The notes beneath the pieces are model-generated. The model saw nothing but the letters and a program-made list of their open reading frames with translations, did no database searches and was not told the DNA's origin. Positions 1 through 13,392 of a stretch of 64,000 nucleotides of DNA are shown piece after piece. Source of the DNA: Epiperipatus broadwayi (taxonomy: Eukaryota > Onychophora > Udeonychophora > Euonychophora > Peripatidae); NCBI GenBank assembly GCA_028023455.1, contig JAQFVV010006203.1, positions 8,154,821 to 8,218,820 on the forward strand, read 5' to 3'. Position numbers and translations under genes: made by a program. Positions within the stretch are counted from its first letter, which is position 1; each line of letters starts with the position of its first letter.

Positions 1-1540
1 TTAATATAATAACTTTATAAAAATTGGTAATTTATAAATAAAAATTTTGTCTTCACAAAATTGTTGAATAATTTTAAAATATTATTTTAAGAAAAGAACA
101 TATATGTATTGCATATTTTGGTAAGACATATATTATGAAATTACATCAGAATGAAGTAAATAATTATGTAATCAATAAAAGTCACATAATATTATAAAGT
201 TATATCAATTTATACATTAGTTGATCTTTAGTTAATGCTAATAATACATGTAATACATAATAGTTACATTATAATAGAAATAGCTAGAATACTTAAATGG
301 GGTATCATTTTAATTATTAAAGTTTGTTTATTTTACATGTGCTACATAAGTGATATTTTACATAAAAGCCTTCTATTGTACTAAGTGATTATAAATGATA
401 TCTAGTAAAATATAAGTTCATAGACTCAATTAAATGTTACTGATAAAACATTTAAGAAATGTATGGATTATTTATTTTGGATTATAGAAATAACAACAAT
501 GTAAGAATCTTGTATTATTATTATTTTTCTTATTTTTATTTTTCTTGATTTCCACTTGTAATGTAAATAATGTATATAAGTTGTTTATTAAAGTTGATGT
601 AAATAAATTTGTTTAAGTTGTTTTAAAAGTGTGTCGAATTCATTATTTTGCACCACAGCATTTGACAACAGATAATTTGACTAAAACATAATATTTGCAC
701 AATATGAATTAAATTATTATTATTTTTTTTTAAAAAAAAATACAGTATTTTCTTAATATAATTTATAAAAATTCATTAACATTAACATATTATGTTATAA
801 TGGTCATGAAATAATTATAATACACAATATAAGAGTATAATATTATTTATTGCCACATATTATTAAATTATAAGATTTTATTATATTCTTAATTAAGATA
901 CTATATGAAGATAAAAGACATGTAGATGATTTACTTGTTTTCTTAATGATTAGTAGTATAATAAAATAGGTAAGGTTAACTTATACACTGGAGATTGTTA
1001 TTATTAGATATTTATTATTATTATAAGTTAAGTGTAGTTAGGTTTGATATTAAATCCCTTATCATGCCTATCTGCAAGAAGTATTATTACTTTAAGATAA
1101 TTAAAAGAACCTGAGATTATTTAGTTATATTTCTTTGATAAAAGATTGAGATTTATTTATTGATATTATTGAAGTTAGTTAATTTTTATAAAAGACATAG
1201 GAGTGCTATAGATGTATTAGTGAGATAATAAAGAGGTAATAGTATTCTTATGCCATTGAGATAATATCTTAGAAGATATGGCCTCAATGTAAATTCAATT
1301 ACCACTTGTAACTTCACTTCATAGTCTCATGATTTAATAAATACTTATTTAATTAGTGCATGATATTGAACCATATTAATTTTCTGTTAGTTGTACTAAA
1401 TCTGATAAGATATAGTATTATAAAAATATATTAATAATAGTTATACATATTTTAGCCGAGCATAACGATTTAATTGAGCTAGTCATATTTTAAGTTATAT
1501 TATATATTTCTGGAAGTGAGGGTACAATATATATATATAT
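1..1540. other. AT-rich non-coding stretch
   Basis: No credible coding region, repeat family or RNA gene is seen here. The sequence is strongly AT-rich with short homopolymer runs and ends in a short AT microsatellite at about 1528-1549. Confidence 0.6.
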
Positions 1541-1549
1541 ATATATATT

Positions 1550-1775
1550 GTAACAGTCAAGTTTGTACATTCGCGTAACAGAATTCAGAATCCAAGCAAA
1601 AGAGACCGAAGCTGACCAGACTAGGACTATAACATCCCGAGTCCGACCGCACTTCAACTCGTAAGCCAGGATTCCAAGACTCAAGACCCTACGAATGACC
1701 ACCTTGAACTTACACGTAGTATACCTCTTTCCACACGGCCGACATAGGTCACGGAGAAGCAATGAGACTCATAAC
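1550..1775. other. GC-elevated island, unclassified (possible retroelement remnant)
   Basis: About 220 bp with clearly higher G+C than its surroundings, bounded by an AT microsatellite on the left and an A-run on the right. A minus-strand open frame (1490-1762) crosses it but runs into the microsatellite and matches nothing I recognise. The compact island with simple-sequence edges resembles a short retroposon, but no Pol III box or target-site duplication was found. It shares the word CCAAGCAAAAGAG with part of the island at 2.26-2.64 kb. Confidence 0.35.
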
Positions 1776-2259
1776 AAAAAAAAAATGGAATTTATTAACT
1801 GTATATATTTAAAACTAATTAATGTGTCGGAAATCACATATATAATATAGAGAATTTTGAATTGGATTGAAATAAATAAGATCGAGATCAGAGTAATTTA
1901 TTAAATTGTATGTTTATTTTTGCAGATTAAATTTGACGATTTTATCTATATTATTCTTGCATTTTACAATTAAAATGCGCGTAGCATCTAACATTTTGGA
2001 GAGCGCTTTAACCTTCTCTCCTTACAATTAAAATTATTTTACATTTGTTATTTTATTTGATGAAGTTAAATATTGTTTTCATCATTTGCTTTATTATCTT
2101 ATTGATCAGTCACTGCATTGTAGCTATGGGGCAGATTATGCTAATCCCTCTTATTCCATGGTTTTCAGCTAAGCAATCAGACGAAGCCTTGTTTTCTCAT
2201 ATATGTGAAACATTTAAAGTCAAATTTATCTATAATATTATTATTTCAAACTATTGTAC

Positions 2260-2640
2260 ATGAGACCGAAACTAGCTCTTGAATATGTCAGACAATGGCT
2301 GAAACTTAATTCAAGGGAGGAAGAGTTGGCAACCAAAAGACCCAATGCGCTATAGCGCTGGTAAACAGTTATACTAAATGTCGCTCTGCGGATGGATTAA
2401 TATTTAGGGTTTTGTGACCAACACCGGAGCCCTATGACCGATCGCCATGCTGCTAAAGAGGGTTGGGGTAGCTAACACTATTGCCTGGAATTTGACGTCA
2501 GGTCTTATTCGTGTGCGACCCAAGGAGTGTAAGAGGGATGGCCGTTCCGAGTCCCATCTTAAAGAAAAATGCAACATAACGAGAAAGTTGAAATTGTATA
2601 ATAAAATTATCACATCCGCCAAGCAAAAGAGTTGAAATAA
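2260..2640. other. GC-elevated island, unclassified
   Basis: A second GC-richer patch in AT-rich DNA. Open frames on both strands (2447-2635 plus, 2404-2670 minus) overlap here and neither resembles a known family. It ends near CCAAGCAAAAGAG, the word shared with 1.55-1.77 kb, which hints at a common dispersed element. Confidence 0.3.
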
Positions 2641-3360
2641 TTTAATATTTAGCCACGAGAACGATAGCAAATCAGTGGAATCATTAGCGCCAACTCTAAT
2701 ATAGCATTTTTAATATCATATGCTATACGTGGGCGTACTTTTAAATATTCTTTGCTTTCTAGTTTCAATCTCAAATAACACATTTGATTACGCGATTAAA
2801 AAAAGAAAAAGGGGAAAAGTATATTTGGAGGGCTTTTACAAAATGAAATAAATAACAAATATACTTATTCAAGGCTTGGATATTGCTTAGTGAAAATTAA
2901 ATTGAAATTTACTTTGGGTTAAAACAAGATTCCCATTTTAAAATTGCAAACAAATAATTAAATAATCAAGGTCAAAATAATAATCAGCACATAGCCAATT
3001 CTTAACAGTTATTTAAGAGGGTTTCGAAACAGCGTGCATTAAGCTACGATAAATAATTATTAAATGAAGAGGGGTCATTCTCTCTTCTCTTTATTATTAA
3101 TATTGAATGCCCGCTGTTTCGAGGCATTAGCATATAATTTATATTTTAAAATAAAAAAGAATAAAGAAACCATAGTCACAACTGCAGTGAGAAAATTGAA
3201 AATAAAATTATTAAAACCATTTAGTTAGGAAACATTAGAAAGTAGGTCAGAATTATATAATTAAATTTAAGAATAACATTTTACATTTAGCAATTTACTT
3301 GAATTCAAGATTTTAGAATTAAAATACATTTTATAAGTCTAGACTTAAAGGAAAATTTAT
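2641..3360. other. AT-rich non-coding stretch with a small foldback
   Basis: No genes are seen. An imperfect inverted repeat lies at about 3018-3122: TCGAAACAGCG near 3023 is mirrored by CGCTGTTTCGA near 3112. This gives a potential hairpin of about 100 bp, the size of a small foldback element. Confidence 0.4.
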
Positions 3361-3890
3361 ATATTGAACTGCAGTTAGAAATGGTGAGGTTACCGGTCAT
3401 CTTGTAGTACTTGAGCTGGAGTTACGGGAGTCTTTGTGGCGGCTTGTGGCATCATCTTCTTCCCACGGTTAGAGCGGAGCTGTTATGGCGGCATACTGGT
3501 GGTTTTTTGGATGGAAGCAAAGGCCCGTCGCCTTCACTCTGGAGCTTAGCCAAGGCTGCCTGTTTTAGCCTGACATTTTCTCTCGCACAGATATAAAAAT
3601 TATTGTCTTAACTGGATGTCAAAATGTTCACGGTTGCTTTTGGTTCAGGATACACGCTGGATTCCAAAGCTTAACGATGATTAAAGAGGGCAAAACTTCA
3701 CAGATGTAGCATTCAAGCTGTCAAGGTTTCAAAAAGTAAAGATCTAAGATGGCTCCTCCACTTTACATGGCCTTTTTAAATGATCGCCTTATCAGCCCAC
3801 ACACCTTGGAATTTCATCTCCATCAAGATTACAAAATTTTTAATTTGCTTATGAAATTAGTGGTTGACTTCAAACATGCTGACATTCCTT
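3361..3890. other. GC-elevated stretch, unclassified
   Basis: This 500-bp patch has higher G+C than its flanks. A short plus-strand frame (3411-3596) and other short frames occur, but none has a recognisable domain or a plausible exon structure. It may be the 5' part of the dispersed family whose 3' part is at 4080-4681. Confidence 0.3.
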
Positions 3891-4079
3891 TTAGGTGTTA
3901 TAACTTTTCTCTGATTATCAACTTTTAATTAAATCGAATTTTAATCAGTTTAATCCGATATTAGATTTTATTTTTAATTAGTCAGGAATTTTGTTCTGAT
4001 TTTATAATTTATGTGTAAAATCCCTGCTGTAAACATATTTTTAATTAGCGAGGTCTCCAAAATAATTTAGAATCAATTA

Positions 4080-4681
4080 GCTAGATTATTTTAAAATTGG
4101 CTTTTCTTTTTAGAAACCTAAGGCAGGTGTGGCATATACTGATACAATTGTTTACAGCAAAACTTTACTAAACTTTTAATTCTCCGAAAATACTTTTATT
4201 TTTAGAAAAAAATCTTTTTTCTTTTTAAAAAGAAACTTGTCAGCGCATTCGCAATCAATCACCCTTTCAATGTGTTTTTACATAAAATTGGTTTATAATA
4301 AAAATGAAACTTAAAATTTAATAAATATTTTAATCACACCACTATGCTATATATGTATATTCAATATAGGTGGATTATATTCCCACATACGAATTTAAGT
4401 AATAAATTAATAAATTGACGCTACATTATTACTGTTTAAAAATAGTTTAAAAATATTACGCGATAAAATTATACGCTATAACTCTGGCAATACTATTCAA
4501 TTATAGCGTTCTTTCGTATGTGCGTATATAATGCTGTTTATATAGCCGTGATTGCAATTTTTAGCTTACAAATCTTAATTTAGGCTTATTAAACAGGTTT
4601 GAACTTAGCACAGATGAGTGGGTTATTAGGATGGTTGGTGAAACGGTGAGGGACTTGAAGACAACCGTTTCAATATATATA
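4080..4681 (+). repeat. Dispersed repeat family H, copy 1 (terminal-hairpin element)
   Basis: Sequence here recurs at 9093-9403 (same strand) and at 63033-63700 (opposite strand). Shared landmarks are CAGGTGTGG near 4131, the segment around CCCACATACGAATTT near 4382, the word TTAGCACAGATGAG near 4605, and a 32-nt terminal hairpin at 4640-4671 with arms GAAACGGT and ACCGTTTC. The copy ends directly in an AT microsatellite. There is no coding capacity. It looks like a non-autonomous element, but the superfamily is not identified. Confidence 0.65.
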
Positions 4682-7600
4682 TATATATATTGTAACCTAG
4701 TGTTATTGACACTTGGTTTACTTGGCATTATTTCTGCAGGAAAACAATGCTATTCTTTAAAGAAATAAAAAGATAAAATAACAATAGTAATAATTGATTA
4801 ATAAAGTATGCTATTCACTCACTTTGGCATGTTTTGGGTGAATAACTAATAGATTTAATAACTCAATGTCATTTTTAAAGAGAGAACATGAATAATTTAA
4901 TTGAGATATTAATAATTAGAGCAAATTAATATGGTATAAAAGCTAAACAGTAATTGATTTTGGATGGGTAGAGGGGATTGGATGAGTGTCTTATCATAAA
5001 GCACAATAACTTCTGGTAATTTCTTTTTGTAAAAAAAAATAAAAAATATAATGTTTAAAGAATTATGCATCACTGATTGTTAATTTAATGTATTTATTAT
5101 TATTTTTTTTATATTGTCAAATTACTTTGTAATCCAGGTAGATAATACTGAAAACTATATGATTGTAATAAGTTTTTCCTTTCTTTTGTTTATGTTATAA
5201 TCAAATGATTATTTTTCTGGAAGAGGTCGCTAAAGTAAAAAATAAAAAAAAAAAAACAACAACAAAACGAAACAACCAATTTCATAATCAAGATCATTTT
5301 TTTTTTTGAAAAAAAAAATAGATAGTCTGCTTTTAGTTTTCAAGGAAGGAACAGTGCTGAAATTTGGTAACTCAATTTTTTCATTTTATTTTGCAGAAAT
5401 AAATGTAATCAAAGTAAAATTTTAATAATATAATGTGTGGCTAAATTTTTTTGATAAGATATCCTGATTTTCTTTGCCATCTATCTATTCAAAGACCTTT
5501 TATACTTAAAAATTCATTGTCTCGCGCTAAAGTTCAAAAATGACAGATGTAACTAAAAGAGTCACGAAAAATTATATTATATCTAAATTAAGGAAAAGAA
5601 GCGATTTCCAAGAAAAGATTAATTATTTATTAACTTTATGTCATTTATTGATATTTTCTTGGTATAGAAAGAAAAAAAAAATAATTGAAAGAAATATTTT
5701 GAAACCAAGGAAAATCAACTAGAAACATTTTCGCACTCTTTCTCAATATTGTCTGCCTTTACAAGTAATGTAGTTACATACATTAAAATATGTTTTATTC
5801 ACCAAGAATTGTCTGGAAATAATAATAATGATAAATAAGATTAAATTATGCACCTGTATATTTTTTAAAAAAAAAATATAAAAAAAAAATATAAACTTTC
5901 TCAGAGTAAATATAGGAAAAGTTATATAGGGGCATTCTTACGGAGAAGTACTTACGGAGAAGTTACCGTTAAAAAAAATTTATAATTCCTAAAGTATGAA
6001 CAAAACCAAATATCTTAGTGACTTAATGATAAAAATAAATGATATATTATATTATACATCAGTTGGAATTATTAAAACTTCATGTACACGTAAATTGACT
6101 GCAGTTATTATCATAATAATCTCCGCGCATTTTCGTCCATAAGTAAGCTAGCTAATAAATATACGTATCGTTAATAAAAAAAAAAATATTGTGTATGTTT
6201 ATCGTCTATAGTCAAATATTCGTCTATGTTAGAAGTCTATTTTTTTTCTTGGATCCCAAAATTGTAGTAGTTTAATTCAAGTAAGAATTAATCTTCAATT
6301 CTGCTATATTTTTCTTTACCTAATTTATTAAACGCACAAAATAAGATAAAACTTTTATTTAAAAGAAATAATACCATGCGTTTATTGTTTTTAAACTTGC
6401 TTCGTGAAATACGACTGGATAAAGCTCTTCACCTGGACCAATTGCTCAATAGAAAAATATTTTCTAATGAGAGAGTATGCACTTGTTAATTAATGATTGT
6501 GTAAAACTAAGTTATAAATGATATGTATTTTTGTTATATCACATAGGTTAAAGTCTATGGTCAAGTTATATTTAATAGCCTTGTAATGACAAAGGTATGT
6601 TTTAATATAATTATTATAGGTTAAGTTGATATTTAATACGAAAAAAAAAAATCTATAAAATCTGTTTTAATTAGTACATACAATTGTAGGTAGAAATTTT
6701 GTATGTTAGATACGTAAAAGAAAAATATTTAGATATTTAAGGGGCAAAATAAATATTGAAAATTATCAGAAGTAACTAAAAAAAAAAAAAAAAATGCTAT
6801 AACAAAATATTTCTTGTTAAAGTTTTGAAACGAATTTATACTGTATTAATTGAGGAATTTATTCCTAATTATTCTTAAATAACACATCCACTTTATTTAG
6901 TTTAAGATAGTATGCTACCAACTATTTTTGAATGTTCCTTTATTAAAATTAAAATTAGTATACTTTTATTCTATGATGTCCATTGATTTCAGATGTTGAT
7001 CAAAGTATACCTGGTAACATAAGTTTATTATAATCAGTGTATTTACTTATCCTGCCCAGATATAGCATTGGTATATGCTTAATATTCGCATAGGTAATAA
7101 TTATAATGTATTTGTTTTGTGGGATGAAAAATGATCTCCCCAAAAGCTTTGTTTTCCATGAGAGGAAGATTTTAAATATAATGTTCGGGTATGTTTATAG
7201 CCCCAGTGATCGATTCTCATAGATAGGACGATCAAGAATTTATCTAGCATTTAGTATGCTTCATTCATTTAAATCCCAGGAGAGGATTGTATTTGGTGTG
7301 TGTTCGTTGTATGCCCAAGTAAGAGGCAAGAAACCACCAAAATATTTTAATGTAGTAGATTACTCTACATACCTTCGTGGTTATTCCATATTCCTCATGT
7401 GAAAATAAAGATAGCTCCACCATGGAAGGTGTTGATTATTGTGCTTAATTTTGAAAGTTCGGGCAAGATAAAGGTTATATTGGAGGTGTTAGTTCCTCAA
7501 GATCCACTTTAGTATAAATAGTGCGTTAGTAACTAAGATCAATATCTGTATTGTGCTGATAAATATTGCTAGTATTTGACAAGTAAATCAATGGAGAAAG

Positions 7601-9060
7601 TAATTAAAATTGCGTAATTTAAACCGCTTATTTACTGAAGGAATATTCAAATGCAATATTTAATTCTGGTTAGTAATTAAATAATACTCATATTTAAATT
7701 TATACGTATGAATAAAATTTGTATCATAACTTAAGTTAGCATTAAGTTAAATGTAAGATGATAAGTGTAACTTATGATAACTGGCCTATAATTAGAATAG
7801 GTTATCCCATTAAAGACCATAAATAAAGTAAATGTATTAGAAATAAATTTAATATTTTGCGTATTGCATATGATGGGATTAATCATTTTTTAAAAAAAAA
7901 ACAAAAACAAAAATAGTTAGTCAATAATTTTGAATAAAAGCTTCTACAAGGTTACCAAAATGTAATAAACAATGTATTGGTAATGAAATGTACTTTTAGT
8001 TAATCAATCCATATGATTGCATACAGGAGAAGTAGTAACCTCTAGTCCATAACCAAAAGAGTATACAGATTAATGTCAGTTATATTTTATATTTTTGTAT
8101 TACTATGGGATTATTGAATAAATGTTCATATATTTTTTTTTTTGTGATAATAATAAATTATAGTCTTGTTAAAATTTGTTGTAGATTCATTTTTTTGTTT
8201 TTATATGCTAAATATAAGTGTTTGCACAATATTTGCAAAACCTTTTCTTGAGTCCGAAATCATTCCAAATTCTTAAAAACTTAATATACCAGATAAATAA
8301 AGTTAAGCAGATCGGAATATGTCATTATATTTTAGTTTAATGATAATTATTTATGGAGTTGAAAACTTAAGACTAAACATTCACCTTTGTATAAAAAAAA
8401 AAATGAATTTATTCCCAAACCATTAACTTTGGTTGCACATTATTCCAAACATTTAGTTAAATTGTCTAAGTAATAAATCTTAGTTATATTATTGTGTTGT
8501 CATGGATGATGGAAGGACACAAAAAAGCACCCTTGTCTTTTTATTATTCTGACTGAGATTCTGAAAAAAAAAAAAAAAAAAGGCTGTGTTATTCAAAATT
8601 ATACGTCATTATTGAATAGAATTATCATCTCTTTAAATAATATAGCAGTGGATATGAGAGATGAAGACACATTGAATTTAAGTAAAATAAATGTTTCCTA
8701 TAGCCGACCAGAATGCCAGTCATATGCGACAACACAATACTGCCGAGCATTTCCTTACATGAAACAAAGAACCCTGAGATTAATATTATTATAATTATTC
8801 TTTAAATTAATAAGTGATCAATTATTGTTGTTATTACAATCGTGGCATGGCTTAAGAGAATTGAATGTACAATGATATTATATGAAAGGTATTTTAGATC
8901 ATATTGGAAAATTAATGGATATGTTGCTTTATTTTGGTTGCCTTAAACACAACCTGTGTAAAGTAAAGTAGTGTCATGGGTGCAAATAAACTAAACTAAT
9001 AAAAATATTGGGTTAGAAATAAATAAATAAATTTCTAATAAACTAATAATAAATATACTG
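4682..9060. other. AT-rich non-coding stretch
   Basis: Long AT-rich sequence with many A- and T-runs. The short open frames at 5540-5722 and 8612-8794 are low-complexity and lysine- or isoleucine-rich, without recognisable domains or conserved context. No RNA gene or recognisable mobile element was found. Confidence 0.5.
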
Positions 9061-9092
9061 GGTTAGAATAATATATATATATATATATATAT

Positions 9093-9403
9093 AGGTTAGA
9101 TTATACATCTACATATGAATTTATAATGAAATAAATTAATAAATTGATTTTATATCATTAGATCTATCATATAACATTTTTTTTTAGTAGTAAACAAAAT
9201 TCATCCGCTGTAATAATTAATATAAGGTGTATTTACAGCTTTTATCTATATGTACATATATAATGCCACACATATAACCATGATAATATCATTATATATC
9301 TATTTTAATTATCTTAATAAGGTTTGAACCTAGCACAGATAGAGTTCGTACTCAGGCTGAAGATGAAATGGTGAGGGATCAAAGGATTACCGTTTCAGCT
9401 TCT
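9093..9403 (+). repeat. Dispersed repeat family H, copy 2
   Basis: The second copy is 5'-truncated exactly at an AT microsatellite (about 9070-9093). It keeps the AGCACAGAT word near 9335 and the terminal hairpin at 9365-9396. One stem base differs from copy 1 (GAAATGGT against ACCGTTTC), which leaves a G-T wobble instead of a G-C pair. Confidence 0.6.
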
Positions 9404-9424
9404 TAGAAAAATATCACTATATAA

Positions 9425-10270
9425 ATGTACAAAAGATACATGATGATGTACTTGTATGTGCACCTGAACAGACTATTACAAAAATGCATAACCTATTTCT
9501 TACTGAATCATTATTGCAATGGACAATCAAAAATGAAAATATAACAAAAGGCATTAAATAGCTAGATCTCATAATCCGAATGAATAAAAATAACCTGGAT
9601 TATAAAATGCTAATAAAACCATTGGAAATAAAATGTGCAATCCACCCACAATCAAAAATCCCAAAATTACATAAAATCACAGATTTTAAAATATTTATCT
9701 ACCGAAATTAGCTTCTCTGCAAATATGAAGCAGATACAGAAATCAAAATGTACATGAATATATAAAAAACCTTTATAGCTTAGATTACAACCAATAAACA
9801 ACTAAAGCAACAAATCAAAAAATTTAGCATAAAAATGAGGCAAAATATAAGATCAGAAAATGATAATAAACCATGCCTTATATACCAAAACTAGCTGACA
9901 AAATAAAGAAAGGATCTGCAAGAAAAAATACAATGAGTGCTTGTGAACTTCAGTCAGCCTTAATAGACTAATCAACAATACTAAATACAAATTACCAAAG
10001 GTTGATATCCCACAAATAGTCTATAAGATTCAGTGCAATGACCCAAATACATAGTAATATCTTGCAGTGAATCCTGGTCCAATATCTCTATCAGATGTGC
10101 AGCATAAATATTTATACAAACATGCCAAAGAACATCCTGAATATAGGTCCATATTTTGGGATCACAAATTATAACATGGTCACAGTTTTGAACAGTAAAA
10201 TGTTAATGTAGTATGCCTAGAACATGATAACCAAGGGGAAGATAAAGAAGGCATAGTTCACAACTAATGA
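9425..10270 (+). mobile_element. Decayed Penelope-like retroelement (RT end plus endonuclease tail)
   Basis: Reading through stop codons and frame breaks, the plus strand keeps conceptual pieces of a Penelope-like element. Near 9440 there is a reverse-transcriptase motif C remnant, HDDVLVCAPEQ. It is followed by a thumb-like block containing LDLIIRMNKN and HPQSKIP. Around 10118-10240 there is an endonuclease-tail block with HAKEHPEYRSIFWDHK and HGHSFE. PLEs couple a telomerase-related RT to a GIY-YIG nuclease; the order seen here agrees with that, but the GIY-YIG pair itself is not legible. Several in-frame stops make it a dead copy. The ~400-bp tandem family starts about 240 bp downstream and may be its terminal repeat. 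Similar tail motifs occur at 37.5, 46.1 and 57.9 kb. Confidence 0.6.
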
Positions 10271-10507
10271 CAAGAATGTTATAAATATGAGAGAGAGCAG
10301 TATCCAATTATTTCATAGGTGTAATATGCAAATGAATGTATTTGCATAATTAAAATATTAAAGAAAGATTGTATAAGAAGCAGAAATACAATAAAATAAA
10401 GAAGCTATGATTATGATGCATGACAACAAAAACGCATTGAGTCAAATAAATAAAGAAAACTAACTCACACGATACTCATACCCAATGCAAAAATACTATA
10501 TATATAT

Positions 10508-11012
10508 GAAAAACAAAAAAACACAAGTTAAAACTTACTAATGCTTGTATTTATGACAATAGATGGTGTTCTACCAAAAACATTGTCAAGCGTAGTTTTT
10601 TGTTTACATAAACGTCAGAGCAAGCATTCACTATCTCTTACTTTAATTTCCACCTTCAGATCATGATTTCAAGCTATTTGCTATTGTCAGTGAAGGACAG
10701 GAATAAGAAAATAGATCTAAACACAAACTCTGAGCATTTATGAAACAGTTTCTATTCAGCTTGCAAGTGTGAATCTTTTAGACACATAATGTCTTCAAAC
10801 TCAGCAGAGCAAACCAGATAGCTACATGGGTCTGATCTCAGTTCAGCATCACCACATAGTAGAAGCCTCTGCAATATATATCATTGCAAGAAAGACCTCA
10901 AAGGTACATTTAAGAAAAACAAAAAAACACAAGTTAAAACTTGCTAACGCTTGTATTTATGACAATAGATGGCGTTCTACCAAAAAACACTGTCAAGTGT
11001 AGTTTTTGGGAA
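10508..11012 (+). repeat. ~400-bp tandem family T, about 1.25 units
   Basis: The unit start (AAAACACAAGTTAAAACTT region) occurs at 10508 and again at 10914, a period of 406 bp. The second unit is truncated after about 100 bp. The same family is at 47985-48715 on the opposite strand with a 399-bp period. It follows the PLE relic in the same orientation, so it may be a PLE terminal repeat. No hammerhead core is present. Confidence 0.7.
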
Positions 11013-11770
11013 TAGAACTTTCGAACTCAGAGAATTGACTATTAGCAGATATGAAAATATTTTTAACAAACTTCTCTCGAACTAATAATATTTTGAAAAC
11101 AAAATTCAATATAATACAATTTTTGATGCAATCAATGCAATGTTTGTTAGGCTATATATTTTTCAGAGTAATATATTACAGTCACCAGGAAGATAATGCA
11201 GAAATATTAGAATAATGATAATAAACACATAATATTAATGTCTACATTAAAATTAATAGTTAAAAACATAGAAGCAACCAAACATCATGACATCACAGAA
11301 ATGATATTACTTTACCAGTTTATCCTTAATTAATTAGTATGAAATACCAAATTCCAAGCAAATGAACAATCTTAACATTAAAAACTAGTGATGATTATAA
11401 ATTCTATCTTCTGGATTTCAAGGTTTATGTTATATCTACTTTGGCAATAATAAAAACTATTATTGTTTAATTATTATAAGCCAAAAAATTCTATTTAATA
11501 TTTGTATTTGATAAAAACCCAAGGAGATTAATTAATTTATAATTGAGATCTCTAAAACATATAGTTGATAAAATATGGCAAGTGGACGACCTGGATTAAA
11601 ATTTTAGAATGTCTATTTTTTGAAGATACTAATTAGAATAACAGAATAAGAGTAAAAAGAAGTCACAAGTCAGTTAATGCTTTTCATAAAAAGGTGTAAA
11701 ATGTGATTGTGGCAATCTTGTAATACTGTTGTTTGTATTTTGATTTTGTTGTTTTCTTATTCTTTTGCAT
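11013..11770. other. AT-rich non-coding stretch
   Basis: Nothing beyond AT-rich sequence is recognised. Confidence 0.5.
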
Positions 11771-11787
11771 TTAGAGTGAAGACTGAG

Positions 11788-11797
11788 AGAGAGATAG

Positions 11798-11849
<52 letters not shown>

Positions 11850-11893
11850 GGAGGGAGAGAGAGAGGAGAAGGTAGAATAAAATGGAGAAAGGG

Positions 11894-11924
<31 letters not shown>

Positions 11925-11961
11925 TAGAGAGAGGAGAAGGTAGAATGAAATGGAGAAAGGG

Positions 11962-12003
<42 letters not shown>

Positions 12004-12005
12004 TG
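11788..12005. repeat. GATA/GA/TA compound microsatellite with an internal duplication
   Basis: Runs of GATA, GA and TA are interleaved. A block reading AGGAGAAGGTAGAAT, GGAGAAAGGG, then a TA run and a GA run occurs twice (about 11862-11923 and 11932-12003), so a compound segment of about 73 bp was duplicated. Confidence 0.85.
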
Positions 12006-13203
12006 AAAGAAGGAAGAAGAAAGAAAAGAAAAAAGAATTACAAGAATGAAAAGGAAAGAAATATCGCCAATAAAAGGTGTATATAAATTAAAAAAAGAAT
12101 TACATCATATGCTTGAGTTTACTAAACAATTTTTTTAAGTTGTACTCATATCTTGAATAAACAATAAGGAAAGTAAAATAATGCACAAATAAAAAAAGTC
12201 TTGTTTGGTTGATACTAAAACATTATGTAATTAATTAATTATTTGTATGATCGATTGCTTAGCAAGCTATGTGATATTATAATATATCTAGCAGCAGGAA
12301 GAGCACAATAGTTTGATTCACCAGCTGAAAATCAATCCCGAAACACCCATATAACACATTAGCAAAACATATAGAAATGATATATAGTTCATATCAGAGA
12401 AAAATTAAATTCAAGACTTTACATACTTTATGAAATAGTAGCTGATTATATTTGTCCATTATACTCATGCCTAATGATGAATCCAGGATGCATCAATTTG
12501 GAAACCGTTTCAGATTATAATCAGATTTAGAATTTTTATTTTAGATAGGTGGCGAACATTAAAATTAAATAGATCATCAATTGATAGATTACTGAACAAT
12601 AAATGAATATTTTTTTCCATTTAAATAAATGAACATTTAGTTATTTCTCCTGAAGCTTAACAAGGAAAAATAACTTTTAACCGTTCTACCAGAAATTGGC
12701 TAACTTGATGAATAATGACTATTTGAATGATTGATGGAGATATTTATCTCCCAGTTATTGATTATTTAAGTCAGTTTCATTTTTTATATCAATGCATATT
12801 TTTTAACATACCATATAATTTTTTCCAAGAGACCAACTTTTTTTAAAAACACATTTTAAGTTAATAATACCAGAAAATTTTTAAGAATATATAAATTATT
12901 AGAAATATATAAAAAAACCCAGCTATAAATACTGTAAATTCAAGAAACAAAATCAAATGTTCTTAATAAATAGATAATTTTAAAGGTGTTATTTGAGAGT
13001 AATATTACAAAAAATATACATATTCAGATTTTCAGCTCTATTCACTACATGTTAATAAAAACCCAATCGTAACAAGTTTAATTATAAAGTTCTAATAATG
13101 CTATTCAAAAATAAATATTACAAGATATATTGAGATCACATAAAGTGATTAATATTTTAAATATAAGTATATTTTATATACCTGGAGTCTAAATATAGTA
13201 TAG
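12006..13203. other. AT-rich non-coding stretch
   Basis: No gene, RNA or dispersed repeat recognised. Confidence 0.5.
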
Positions 13204-13284
13204 GACTTGAACACAGACTTTCAAGCTCCCTTCAGCCATCTACTCTATCTCATACAACCAATTCACATGACCACACACATACAT
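13204..13284 (-). mobile_element. tRNA-like SINE copy, left arm of an inverted pair
   Basis: On the minus strand it runs from a CATGTGAATTGG-type segment through ATGGCTGAAGG to a B-box-like GTTCAAGTCC at its end. The same order occurs in the facing copy 13311-13392 and in the copy at 52403-52504. The B-box match and the three related copies support a Pol III-derived SINE; the A box is less clear. Confidence 0.6.
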
Positions 13285-13310
13285 ATAATGGATAACATTT
13301 ATTTTTTCAC

Positions 13311-13392
13311 ATGCACGTGATCATGTGTATCAGTTGTGTGATATAGAGTGAATAGCTGAAAGAAGCTTGGAAGTCTGTTTTCAAATCCCATA
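13311..13392 (+). mobile_element. tRNA-like SINE copy, right arm of an inverted pair
   Basis: About 80 bp, the imperfect reverse complement of 13204-13284, with a degenerate B box (TTTTCAAATCCC) near 13379-13390. The two arms face each other across a spacer of about 26 bp and would fold into a long hairpin. Confidence 0.6.

Noticed and set aside
3411-3596. 61-codon frame in the GC-elevated stretch
   Set aside because: No recognisable motif and no support beyond composition.
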